Origin: Opitutus sp.
GTDB lineage: Bacteria > Verrucomicrobiota > Verrucomicrobiia > Opitutales > Opitutaceae
Length of the DNA: 64,000 nucleotides
Direction: 5' to 3'
NCBI GenBank assembly: GCA_013821985.1
Contig: PNJQ01000006.1
Span: forward strand, 1 to 64,000
A program made the translations under genes and the position numbers. Position 1 is the first letter of the stretch, and each line of letters begins with the position of its first letter. The notes below the pieces were generated by a model that did not search any database, was not told the DNA's origin, and was given only the letters and a program-made list of their open reading frames with translations. Shown here one piece after another: positions 17,508 to 25,250 of the stretch.

Positions 17508-17802
17508 TGGTGGGCCCACTGGGATTCGAACCCAGAACCAAAGGATTATGCTTACCACTTCGGCTTTCGCCGCCGGCACCGCTGCCGTGCGTGGTCTGGA
17601 CCATGCCTTCGCCCTGTCTTGCGAGTTAGGCGGGTGATTATGGCCTCTACACCTTCCCGCGTTGGGCGCGGGCTTGGCTCGGCGTTGGGTCGCCGCACTG
17701 AAGCGCGGCAGGCCGTTCACCGAAATTACACCTGACTAGCGCAGCGTTTCCCCTGCGCCGACCCGTGAAAGTCCTCTGCTCTAACCGTTGAGCTATAGGC
17801 CC
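17508..17802 (-). tRNA. tRNA-Ile (CAU anticodon) interrupted by a group I intron
   Basis: Exon 1 is 17770-17802 (33 nt: acceptor GGGCCTA, D-arm, 5' anticodon stem GAGGA, then C32 T33). Exon 2 is 17508-17550 (43 nt, from anticodon CAT through T-arm TGGGTTCGAATCCCA and acceptor TGGGCCCA to an encoded CCA). Joined, they make a standard 76-nt tRNA with loop CTCATAA. G1-C72 pairing and the lack of GGG/CCC in the anticodon stem exclude an initiator tRNA. Similarity to ileX-type tRNAs favours lysidine-modified Ile2 over elongator Met, which I cannot fully exclude. Confidence 0.88.
17551..17769 (-). ncRNA. Group I intron (Azoarcus tRNA-Ile intron-like), 219 nt
   Basis: The insertion lies between T33 and C34 of the anticodon loop. 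P1 is visible: exon GACT pairs with internal guide GGTC 6 nt into the intron, giving the required U·G at the 5' splice site. The last intron base is G. The core matches the small Azoarcus intron as I recall it: CAACGCCGAGCCAAGC (P4/J region), GAAGGTGTAGAG, and GAAGGCATGGTCCAGACCAC (P7 region). GGCGAAAGCC forms a capped hairpin near the 3' end. There is no homing endonuclease. Self-splicing is expected from the fold. Confidence 0.88.
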
Positions 17803-18159
17803 CCAATCCAAAGAACGCCGCGACGGTTGCCAGCCCCGGCCCATTTCTCAACCGCAAAGGCTGAAACAAACCCGAGCGAAGGCGCGCCCCGTTCGTCATG
17901 ACGCGAGCAAATTGGACGGGGCACCCGACGCTCTAAACCGCGAAGCCGCTCCGTCTGCGCTTGCGGTTCAGTCCGGGCGACCGTGCGCATCACGCCCGTT
18001 TTCGTTTTCGTTCCGCCTGCGCATCGTTTGTTTTCCGCTGCGCGTCGCCCTGAAATGACGTGGGGGGTTCTGCGGAGAGCGCTGTTAAATCCGGATGAAA
18101 GCCGACGCGACACCCACTTGCAGCTCCGCACCGAGGCGCGGCGGTCCGATGGTTATTCC
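17803..18159. other. 357-bp intergenic region without recognised features
   Basis: This should contain the promoter of the tRNA gene (minus strand) and of the small exported protein (plus strand). No convincing gene, repeat or RNA was recognised. Confidence 0.35.
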
Positions 18160-18519
18160 ATGCTCTCCTTCGTCGCTCTTGCGCTCGGCCTGGCCGCGGC
18201 TCCCGCCGTTATCGACGAACACGCCGCGTGGGAGAAACTCCAGCGCGGGATGACCCCGGCCCAGGCCGCCGAAATTGTCGGCGTGCCGATCCTCCGCAAC
18301 GCCGCGCGCGGCCACGAACTCTGGATTTACGACGCGGGCGCCCACATCCAATTTCACGGCGGCGCGGTCTCGGCCTGGACGCAGCCGGCGGCGAAACCCG
18401 CTTCGCGGTCGAACTCACGCCGACCGGCGGCCCAAGCCGCCACGCCTAAACCGACCGGGCAATCCGTGGGACAGAAATCGGCGCCTACGCGCGCGCCGCT
18501 TTCGCCTCGGATTTCTTGA
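18160..18519 (+). CDS. Small exported protein with SmpA/BamE-like core
   Basis: 119-residue predicted exported protein: signal-like MLSFVALALGLAAAPAV, then WEKLQRGMTPAQAAEIVGVP, then HELWIYDAGAHIQFHGGAVSAW. The pattern (LxxGMTxxQVxxxLGxP ... WxY ... IxFxxGxV) is that of the SmpA/OmlA fold. A basic Pro/Ala/Ser-rich tail of about 45 residues follows and overlaps the convergent symporter gene by 35 bp. The tail may be a readthrough of unconstrained sequence. No lipobox Cys, so it is not BamE itself. Function unknown. Confidence 0.6.
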   Translation: MLSFVALALGLAAAPAVIDEHAAWEKLQRGMTPAQAAEIVGVPILRNAARGHELWIYDAGAHIQFHGGAVSAWTQPAAKPASRSNSRRPAAQAATPKPTGQSVGQKSAPTRAPLSPRIS

Positions 18520-19816
18520 CGAGTTCGTCCACGACGAGCGCCGTCGTCACGTCGCAACCGACGTTCGTCGCGGTGCGGCACATGTCGAGGATGCGATCGA
18601 CGCCAAGGATGATGCCGATGCCGGCCGGATCGATGCCGAAGGTCGCCAGCAATCCCGCGATGAGCGGCAGCGAGCCGCCCGGGATCGCCGCCACCGCGAC
18701 CGCGCTCAACACGGAGAGCAACAGCAGCGTGATCTGCTGGCCGAAACCGAGATCGACGCCGAAGACCTGCGCGACGAACAGCACGACGCAGCCTTCATAG
18801 AGTGCGGTTCCGCTCATGTTCATCGTCGTGCCGAGCGGCAGGACGAAGCCCGCGGTGCTCGGCGAAAGCTTCAGCTTCTCCGTCGCGTTCTCGAGCGCGG
18901 CCGGCAGCGTCGCCGCGCTGGAACTGGTGGAGAACGCCGTGACGATGACATCCTTGATCGCGGCAAAATACGCGCGCGGCGTCCACTTCGTCCAAATTTT
19001 CAACCACAGCGACATCGTGCCGAACAGATGCAGCGCCATCACGCCGGCGCACGAAATCACGAACACCCCGAGCGCGATGACGATGTCGATGCCCACGCGC
19101 ACCACGACGCTGTAGATCATTGCCGGCACGGCGTAGGGCGCGAGGCGCAGCGCGAAATGCACAATGCCCGTCATGAGGTCGCTCACGGTGTTGAGCGCCT
19201 CGAGCAGCTTCTCGCGGCGCGCGACCGCGAGCGACGTGCCCACCGCGCCGACGAGAATGGCGAACAGGATCAGCGGCAGCACGTCGCCGATGGCGTTGCG
19301 GTTGTTGCCGACGAACGCACCGAAAAGATTTCGCGGCATGAACATCTCGACGATGCTCATCAGCGTCAGGCCCTGGTTCACCGACTGTGAATTGGCGACG
19401 TGCTTGGCCGCGGCGCCGCCGTAGTTGGTGAGCAGCGCTTCCTTCGTGCCGGCATCGATGAACCGGCCGGGCTCGACGATGTTCATCACCGCGAGGCCGA
19501 GGGCGACCGCGATGGCCATGTTGAGGAAGAAAAAGAAGAACGTGCGCCCGGCGAGCGGTCCGAGTTTTTCCGGCCGGCCGAGTTGCAACACGCCGGACGC
19601 GAGCGAGGCGAATACGAGCGGGATGATGACGAAGAAAAGCAGGCGCAGGAAAATCTGCCCGAGCGGATCGAAGACCTGCGTCGAGACCTCCTGCATGAAC
19701 GTCAGCGCGCCCGGCCAGATGCGGCCGATTCCGAGCGTGGCAATGCCGGCCAGCAGGCCGATGACGAGGCCGCGCAAAATGCGATTGGCCAGTTTGGGGT
19801 CGGAAGAACTCGCCAT
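18485..19816 (-). CDS. DAACS-family dicarboxylate/amino-acid:cation symporter
   Basis: 443-residue inner-membrane transporter of the glutamate/aspartate/C4-dicarboxylate:Na+ or H+ symporter family. About eight helices and two re-entrant hairpins are seen. The hairpin serine-rich motif FSTSSSAATLPAALENA is near residue 290. The substrate/cation signature LPLGTTMNMSGTALYEG is near 320, and GGSLPLIAGLLATFGI then DRILDMCRTATNVGCD follow near 360-410. ATG 19816 gives the family's usual cytoplasmic start. The exact substrate is not readable. Confidence 0.93.
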   Translation of the reverse strand: MASSSDPKLANRILRGLVIGLLAGIATLGIGRIWPGALTFMQEVSTQVFDPLGQIFLRLLFFVIIPLVFASLASGVLQLGRPEKLGPLAGRTFFFFFLNMAIAVALGLAVMNIVEPGRFIDAGTKEALLTNYGGAAAKHVANSQSVNQGLTLMSIVEMFMPRNLFGAFVGNNRNAIGDVLPLILFAILVGAVGTSLAVARREKLLEALNTVSDLMTGIVHFALRLAPYAVPAMIYSVVVRVGIDIVIALGVFVISCAGVMALHLFGTMSLWLKIWTKWTPRAYFAAIKDVIVTAFSTSSSAATLPAALENATEKLKLSPSTAGFVLPLGTTMNMSGTALYEGCVVLFVAQVFGVDLGFGQQITLLLLSVLSAVAVAAIPGGSLPLIAGLLATFGIDPAGIGIILGVDRILDMCRTATNVGCDVTTALVVDELVKKSEAKAARA

Positions 19817-20155
19817 AAGGGGAAAAGTGGCCGCGAAACTACTGCGCACTCCCGGTCTGTCGAACGCGAAGTCTGGGCGGGACGCCGCGAGTGACCGCAT
19901 CGGCTGACGCCACCGTCGGCTGCACCTCTGCCGGCGAGGAGCGGCCCACTATTACCGCGGCGGTCACCGCCGGTCCGCCTGCGGGCTTCCACCCGTGCCC
20001 GACTTGGTCGTTCCGCACCGCTGACGTAAGCCGGGTCGCGAAACCCGCTGACGCCGAGCGGTTTCGTCCGAAAATATTTTCCACTGGTTAGGTCAACCGG
20101 CCGCCCTACACTGCTGGGCTGCGCGCGTTCCCCCTTTTCTTACGCGCGCCCATCC
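19817..20155. other. 339-bp divergent intergenic region
   Basis: Lies between the symporter (minus) and CNNM (plus) genes. It should hold both promoters, but none is clear. No gene or repeat of the families found elsewhere was recognised. Confidence 0.35.
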
Positions 20156-21505
20156 ATGAACGAATTTCTGCAAATCTCCTTCGAAGGCCTGATCATCCTA
20201 GCGCTCGTGCTGGCGAACGGGTTTTTCGTGGCCGCGGAGTTCGCTCTCGTGAAAGTGCGAGCCAGCCAGCTCCGGCCGCTGGTCAAAAAGGGCAAGGCGA
20301 GCTGGCGCCTGCGCATGGCCATCAAAGCCACCCATCACCTCGACGCCGCTCTGTCGGCGACGCAGCTCGGCATCACGCTGGCCTCGCTCGGCTTGGGCTG
20401 GGTCGGCGAACCGTTTCTGGCCCATCGCCTCGCGCCGCTGCTCGCTAATTGGGGCATCGTCGATCCGGCCGCGATCTCGTCCATCTCCATCGCGGTCGCG
20501 TTCAGCGTGATCACGTTCCTGCACATCATCTTCGGCGAACTCGCACCGAAGTCGCTCGCGATCCAGAAGCCGAAGGCCGTCTCCCTCTGGACCGCCGGGC
20601 CGCTGATGCTGTTCTATTATCTGCTGCTGCCGTTCATCTGGTCGCTGAACTCGACGGCGAACTGGTTCCTGCGCCTCGTTGGTTTGCGTGCGGCAACCGA
20701 GGGCGAACACGCGTTCTCTTCGGAGGAACTCGAATACGTCTTCAGCCACGCCCGCCACTCCCACCCGGGCGACGCGCTGGTGAACAAGCTCATGGTGCAG
20801 TCGCTCCGCGCCCGCAAAACTCAGGCGCAACAGATCATGCGCCCGCGCGATCAAGTTATCGCGCTCTGGCTCGACCGCCCGCTCGCGGAGAATCTCCGCA
20901 TCGCGCAGACGAGCGGCCACAGCCGCTTCCCCGTCTGCTCGGGCTCGCTCGACAAGGTCGAGGGCCTCCTCCTCGTCCGCGAGTGGCTCTGGCAAATGAC
21001 GCTGCTCGGACCCGACACGTCGTTCGAACCGCTCGTGCGCGAAGTCGTGGAATTCGAACTCACGACCCCGCTGCACACGATGATCGAGCGCTTCCGCAAC
21101 TCGCGCAGCCACCTCGCGGTCGTGCTCGACGCCGACAAGAAACTCGCGGGCATCGTGACATTCGAAGACGTGCTCGAGGAGATCGTCGGCGACATCCGCG
21201 ACGAATTCGACATCGAGAGCGGCCCGATCTACGAGCGCAACGACTACGCCATCACGGTGAGCTGCTCGCTCACCATGCGCGAATTGCAGGCCGAGACCGG
21301 CTGGCCGCTCGAATGGCAATCGCGCGACACCGTGGCGCTGTGGACGACCCGTCTCTTCGGCCGCGTGCCCAAGCGCGACGACACGGCGACCGTCGGCGAA
21401 TACCGCGTCACCGTCATCGAAGCCAACGCCGAGCGCCCCCGCCGCGTGAAGATCGAGCGCATCACGAGCGACCTCGGCGGCCACCCGAGCAATCTGGTGG
21501 CGTGA
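20156..21505 (+). CDS. CNNM/CorC-type hemolysin-family membrane protein
   Basis: 449-residue protein of the HlyC/CorC (CNNM-like) family implicated in Mg2+ or Co2+ handling. N-terminal DUF21 membrane domain with about four helices (residues 1-150; LVLANGFFVAAEFALVKVR, LHIIFGELAPKSLAIQ). Then a CBS pair (about 200-330; MRPRDQVIALWLD, LAGIVTFEDVLEEIVGDIRDEFD) and a C-terminal CorC_HlyC domain to about 445. ATG 20156. Transport or regulation of divalent cations is family knowledge only. Confidence 0.92.
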   Translation: MNEFLQISFEGLIILALVLANGFFVAAEFALVKVRASQLRPLVKKGKASWRLRMAIKATHHLDAALSATQLGITLASLGLGWVGEPFLAHRLAPLLANWGIVDPAAISSISIAVAFSVITFLHIIFGELAPKSLAIQKPKAVSLWTAGPLMLFYYLLLPFIWSLNSTANWFLRLVGLRAATEGEHAFSSEELEYVFSHARHSHPGDALVNKLMVQSLRARKTQAQQIMRPRDQVIALWLDRPLAENLRIAQTSGHSRFPVCSGSLDKVEGLLLVREWLWQMTLLGPDTSFEPLVREVVEFELTTPLHTMIERFRNSRSHLAVVLDADKKLAGIVTFEDVLEEIVGDIRDEFDIESGPIYERNDYAITVSCSLTMRELQAETGWPLEWQSRDTVALWTTRLFGRVPKRDDTATVGEYRVTVIEANAERPRRVKIERITSDLGGHPSNLVA

Positions 21506-21823
21506 GGAGTCCGCCGCTCGCCGGAGCTGCGTCCCAACAAAACGCGTCTGATCCGAAGTGGGCGGGCACAAGTCCCTCTGCCCGCCATCGTTCGCGCCTC
21601 TCTCCGGCGTAGGAGCCTGCTTGCAGGCGACAAAAACGGCGGCTGCCAGAATCGCCTGCGAGCAGGCTCCTACATTTCGAGACCACTATCCGCGCCGACG
21701 GCCCTGCATGAATCACCACATACAACGCTGTCGCGTCGTTGGGCGCTTGAGGGCAAGCGCCCCTACCTCGAACCCTCCCGCGGAGCCTTTGACGCCCCGC
21801 GCAAAACCGGCTCCCGTGTCGCC
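21506..21823. other. 318-bp intergenic region with repeat and hairpin
   Basis: Contains the palindromic element at 21609-21673 and a second hairpin (GGGCGCTTGAGGGCAAGCGCCC, 21739-21760). No gene seen. Confidence 0.5.
21609..21673. repeat. GTAGGAGCCTG palindromic element
   Basis: 65-bp element with perfect inverted ends GTAGGAGCCTGC / GCAGGCTCCTAC extended by TTGCAGGCGA and TCGCCTGCGA. Typical copy of the family, here between two plus-strand genes. Confidence 0.85.
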
Positions 21824-22972
21824 GTGGATTGGTCCCTCACTCTCGCTGTTCTCGCGCTCCTCCTCTGGCTCGGCGCGGCCGCGGAGGTCATGCGCGGCAA
21901 CCGCCGCCTCCGCCAGCTCGTGCGACTCGATGCTCCCGCGCCCGCCGTGTGGCCGCGCGTGAGTTTGGTTTTCGCCGCGCGCAACGAGGCCGCCACCGTC
22001 GGCGCCGCGGTGCCGACGATGCTCGCGCTCGATTACCCGGATCTCGAACTGATCGCCGTTAACGATCGCTCGGAGGATGCGACCGGCGCGATCCTGGAAA
22101 AACTCGCCGCCAACGAGCCGCGCCTGCGCGTCGATCATGTGCGCGAACTGCCGCCCGGCTGGCTCGGCAAGAACCACGCCCTGCACCACGGCGCGGCCCG
22201 CGCGACGGGCGCGTGGATTCTATTCACCGACGCCGACATTCATTTCGCGCCCGACGCGTTGCGCCGCGCGATCGCGCATGCGGAAGCGGCACAGCTCGAC
22301 CACCTGGCGGCGGTGCCGCAGCTGCACAATCGCAACGACGCGCTCGGCATCTGCGTCGGCGCGTTCAGCCTGCTCTTCGCGATGTTTCTGCGGCCGTGGA
22401 AAATCTCAGACCCGCGCAGCGCGGCGCACGGCGGCGTGGGCGCGTTCAACCTCGTGCGTGCCTCCACCTATCGCCGGCTCGGCGGACACGCGCCGATCCG
22501 CCTGCGTCCCGACGACGACATCAAGCTCGGCAAGCTCATGAAATCCGGCGGGCGCAGCGAATTCGTGCTCGGTGCCGGCGCGATCTCGGTCGCGTGGTAT
22601 GCGACAGTCGGGGAACTCGTGCGCGGGCTGACGAAGAACGCCTACGCCGGCGTCGATTACCGCGCCTGGATGATCGTCGGTGGAGTGGCGGCGCACGTGG
22701 TGTTCTTTTTCTGGCCGCTCGCGGCGCTGTTCGTGGCGAGCGGCAAGGCGTGGACGTGCTACGCGATCGCGGTGGTCGCGATGCTTGCGGTGGCGGTGGA
22801 CAACACGCGTTTCGACGGCGGCCGCTGGTGGCACGGGCTGTTTTTTCCGGCGGGAGTCGCAGTGTTGGATTACATCCTCGTGCGCTCGATGGTCGTGACG
22901 CATTGGCAGCGCGGCATCGTCTGGCGCGGCACGCATTATCCGCTGCGTGAGTTGCGCGCGAACCGGCTGTGA
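21824..22972 (+). CDS. Family 2 glycosyltransferase, membrane-bound
   Basis: 382-residue processive-type GT2. N-terminal helix (LTLAVLALLLWLGAAAEVM), then the GT-A domain: VSLVFAARNEAATVGAA near residue 46, VNDRSEDATGAI near 80, LFTDADIHFAP near 130 (DxD), and the GGVGAFNLVRASTYRRLGG acceptor loop near 205. C-terminal helices follow near 285-355. Starts with GTG at 21824; no ATG fits. HpnB-like hopene-associated glycosyltransferases share this layout, but no hopanoid genes are nearby, so the substrate is left open. Confidence 0.85.
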   Translation: MDWSLTLAVLALLLWLGAAAEVMRGNRRLRQLVRLDAPAPAVWPRVSLVFAARNEAATVGAAVPTMLALDYPDLELIAVNDRSEDATGAILEKLAANEPRLRVDHVRELPPGWLGKNHALHHGAARATGAWILFTDADIHFAPDALRRAIAHAEAAQLDHLAAVPQLHNRNDALGICVGAFSLLFAMFLRPWKISDPRSAAHGGVGAFNLVRASTYRRLGGHAPIRLRPDDDIKLGKLMKSGGRSEFVLGAGAISVAWYATVGELVRGLTKNAYAGVDYRAWMIVGGVAAHVVFFFWPLAALFVASGKAWTCYAIAVVAMLAVAVDNTRFDGGRWWHGLFFPAGVAVLDYILVRSMVVTHWQRGIVWRGTHYPLRELRANRL

Positions 22973-22985
22973 GGACAGTTCGAAT

Positions 22986-23090
22986 GTAGGAGCCTGCTCG
23001 CAGGCGAAAAAAATTTCCGTCCGCCAATATCGCCTGCGAGCAGGCGAAAAAAGCTCCCGCCACCAGAATCGCCTGCAAGCAGGCTCTTAC
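22986..23090. repeat. Tandem/nested GTAGGAGCCTG palindromic element
   Basis: 105 bp holding three arms: GTAGGAGCCTGCTCGCAGGC at 22986, an internal TCGCCTGCGAGCAGGCGA, and a closing CGCCTGCAAGCAGGCTCTTAC ending at 23090. It looks like two overlapping copies of the element. Confidence 0.8.
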
Positions 23091-23111
23091 ATCGAGCGGC
23101 ACCTATCACTT

Positions 23112-23183
23112 GTAGGGCCGGCCCTCGCGGCCGGGCCGCGAATTTCAACTCACGCGCGGCACGCCGGCAAGCGGCGGCCCTAC
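23112..23183. repeat. GTAGGGCCGGCCCTC palindromic element
   Basis: Bounded by GTAGGGCCGGCC and GGCGGCCCTAC with internal CGGCCGGGCCGCG. A related, more degraded sequence is at 61017-61082. A different family from the GTAGGAGCCTG elements beside it. Confidence 0.65.
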
Positions 23184-23207
23184 AGTTTCGCTCTCGACCG
23201 GCCGTCC

Positions 23208-23244
23208 GATCTGAACGCGTTCGAGTCGACGCGTTCGACCTCGG
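23208..23244. repeat. GAACGCGTT...AACGCGTTC repeat, copy 1
   Basis: 36-bp motif GAT-C-GAACGCGTT-N5-TC-ACGCGTTC-ACCTCG, repeated at 43811-43846 with about five differences. Internally inverted around the two ACGCGT cores. Confidence 0.65.
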
Positions 23245-23249
23245 CTACC

Positions 23250-23783
23250 TCACCGGCGCGTGCGCTGCATCATCTCGTGCGTGGCGGCCATCACAGATGG
23301 CATCGGGCGCGTGGCCCAGATCACGAGCAGATTGTTCGCGTCATCGACGATCACTTGTTCGTGCTCGCCGCACGACAGCGTCTCGCCGCCGAAGACGTAA
23401 CTCTCGCCCGGCTTCACGGCGCGCGCGGTGCGGGGATCGGCGAGCATGGAAAGTTGATCCTTGATGAAGTTGCGCGCGCTCTGCTCGGAAAGCGCCGCCT
23501 GCCGGAACGGCTTCAACCCCTCCGCGATCGAAATGCCGCGGTCGTCGAGGGTGACGGTGTAGAGCAACGCGCCGGACGGTTCCTCGATCAGCCACACGAG
23601 CACGTCTTTCGACGGCTGCGATTCAGGCCGGCCGAAACGTTTGCGGAGATCCGCACCGCTTTCGCCGATGCGCGCGTGCGCGGTTGTCGCGGCACCGAAC
23701 ACAAAGGCGCCGGCCAGTGCGAGGACGAGCAACGCCGGGAAAGGCGGAGCACGGAAAATGAAGAAAGGTGCGCGGGCGTTCAT
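23250..23783 (-). CDS. Exported protein of unknown function
   Basis: 177-residue protein. A probable signal peptide (LLVLALAGAFVFGAATTAHA, cleaved near residue 37) precedes RIGESGADLRKRFGRPESQPSKD and a compact alpha/beta body with VLVWLIEEPSGALLYTVTLD. I do not recognise the family. ATG 23783 lies 20 bp beyond the purC stop on the same strand, so it may be co-transcribed with purC. The Arg-rich last residues follow MMQRTRR. Confidence 0.65.
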   Translation of the reverse strand: MNARAPFFIFRAPPFPALLVLALAGAFVFGAATTAHARIGESGADLRKRFGRPESQPSKDVLVWLIEEPSGALLYTVTLDDRGISIAEGLKPFRQAALSEQSARNFIKDQLSMLADPRTARAVKPGESYVFGGETLSCGEHEQVIVDDANNLLVIWATRPMPSVMAATHEMMQRTRR

Positions 23784-23803
23784 CGAGGTTCGCGAGAGTC
23801 GCG

Positions 23804-24715
23804 TCAGCCGAGTAGATTTTGCAGCGCCGTGAGGTATTTCTGCTGCGTGCGCGCGATGATGTCGGCCGGGATGTGCGGCGCGGGCGGTTGCTGGTTCCAG
23901 TTCAGCGCGAGCAGGTGATCGCGGACGAATTGCTTGTCGTAACTCGGCGGCGAGATGCCGACGGCGTAGCTGTCCGCCGGCCAGTAACGCGAGGAGTCGG
24001 GCGTGAGGACTTCGTCGATCAGGTAAAGTCGGCCGGCGGCGTCGGTGCCGAATTCGAATTTCGTGTCGGCGAGGATCATGCCGGCGGCGCGCGCGCGGTC
24101 GTGGCCGAGTTGGTAGAGCGCGAGACTGGTCGCCTTCACTTTTTCGTAGAGTGCGGCGCCGATCGCGGCGGCGCCTTGGGCGTCGTCGATCGCCTCGTCG
24201 TGTTGGCCTTTCGGCGCCTTGGTGGTGGGCGTGAAGATCGGTTGCGGGAGTTTTTCCGCCTGGCGGAGGCCGGCGGGGAGCTTGATGCCGCAGACGGCGC
24301 CGGTTTTTTGGTAGGAACTCCAGCCGCTGCCGATGAGGTAGCCGCGCGCCACGCACTCGATGGTGAGCGGCGTGAGTTTTTTCACGATCATGCTGCGCAG
24401 GCGCAAGTCGCGGCTGCCGATGCCGCGGCGGGCGAACTCGCGTTCCTGGTCGGGCAGCAGGTGATTGACGATGAGCGACTCGGTTTCGCGGAACCACCAG
24501 AGGCTCATCTGGGTGAGGATGATGCCCTTGCCCGGGATGCCTTCCGGCAGGATGACGTCGAAGGCGGAGAGGCGGTCGGTCGCGACGAGGAGGAGGGCGT
24601 CGCCGAGGTCGAAGATTTCGCGCACCTTGCCCGAGGCGATTTTGGGGAACGGCAGTTCCTCGATGCTGGTGACGGCGGTGGGCGGCAGCGCCGCGGCGAT
24701 CTCGGCAAACCTCAT
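23804..24715 (-). CDS. purC: Phosphoribosylaminoimidazole-succinocarboxamide synthase
   Basis: 303-residue SAICAR synthetase, ligating aspartate to CAIR with ATP in purine biosynthesis (cytoplasm). Motifs: GKVREIFDLGDALLLVATDRLSAFDVILPEGIPGKG starting near residue 29 (nucleotide site), VKKLTPLTIECVARGYLIGSGW near 110, TKFEFG near 205, and LIDEVLTPDSSRYW near 220. Length matches the bacterial/yeast long form. ATG 24715 gives MRFAEIAAALP. No other pur gene is nearby. Confidence 0.95.
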   Translation of the reverse strand: MRFAEIAAALPPTAVTSIEELPFPKIASGKVREIFDLGDALLLVATDRLSAFDVILPEGIPGKGIILTQMSLWWFRETESLIVNHLLPDQEREFARRGIGSRDLRLRSMIVKKLTPLTIECVARGYLIGSGWSSYQKTGAVCGIKLPAGLRQAEKLPQPIFTPTTKAPKGQHDEAIDDAQGAAAIGAALYEKVKATSLALYQLGHDRARAAGMILADTKFEFGTDAAGRLYLIDEVLTPDSSRYWPADSYAVGISPPSYDKQFVRDHLLALNWNQQPPAPHIPADIIARTQQKYLTALQNLLG

Positions 24716-24867
24716 GCCCCGAATCTCGGCGGAAACGGTGCGGAAGGACAAAGGGAATTTGCGCGCTAGTCGTTACTTTTTCGGCATTTCGCGTGGGTGA
24801 AGGGGCCTGGGGAAAAAATCCTTGCGCGAGGGGGTGTGCGCCGTAGCGTCGCCCTTCCGTTTTTTGC

Positions 24868-24945
24868 GTCCCCATCGTCTAGCCTGGTCCAGGACACTAC
24901 CCTTTCACGGTAAGAACCGGGGTTCGAATCCCCGTGGGGACGCCA
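24868..24945 (+). tRNA. tRNA-Glu (UUC)
   Basis: Cloverleaf with acceptor GTCCCCA / TGGGGAC, D-arm with GGTCCAGGACA, anticodon loop CTTTCAC giving TTC, T-arm CCGGGGTTCGAATCCCCG and encoded CCA at 24943-24945. The Wadjet-containing island begins on its 3' side. Confidence 0.95.
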
Positions 24946-24977
24946 ACTTCCATCGTTACGCAAGTAGCGATGGCGAA

Positions 24978-25016
24978 TGCCGAGGTTAGTGACGCGAAAC
25001 GTCACTAACCTCGGCA
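24978..25016 (+). terminator. Perfect 17-bp hairpin downstream of tRNA-Glu
   Basis: Stem TGCCGAGGTTAGTGACG / CGTCACTAACCTCGGCA with loop CGAAA, followed by ATTTATTT. It probably ends the tRNA transcript. The stem is unusually long and perfect for a tRNA terminator. Confidence 0.7.
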
Positions 25017-25171
25017 ATTTATTTCCGCCAAATACTTAGGCACCGCAGACCGCTTTTCCCCGCGCAGCTCTTCGCGTGGCCTATAGGCGGTAAATGTCTT
25101 TCACGTTGGGGTGGAGTAACCTGCACTCGCACGTCAGCGCGATTCGGAGGACCGAACTGGAGAATTCGTGA

Positions 25172-25250
25172 GGGATGCCGCGACGTGATTAGGCAGAAAC
25201 GGACGTCGACACGAGATGCAGTCGGCATGCCGAAGTTTGCGCGACATCCC
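25172..25250. repeat. Palindrome-bounded element forming the 3' end of the WYL gene
   Basis: Ends GGGATGCCGCG (25172-25182) and CGCGACATCCC (25240-25250) are inverted copies with one mismatch; TCGGCATGCCGA is a palindrome inside. The 62 bases from the stop codon to 25250 encode the regulator's last 20 residues. Confidence 0.6.

Noticed and set aside
17490-17720. Short open frames across the tRNA-Ile/intron region
   Set aside because: The region is explained in full by two tRNA exons and a group I intron; no homing endonuclease motif is present.
23250-24875. Single 541-codon protein spanning the purC region
   Set aside because: Its N-terminal two thirds overlap purC in another frame and lack any domain; only the part from 23783 onward has a signal peptide and normal composition.
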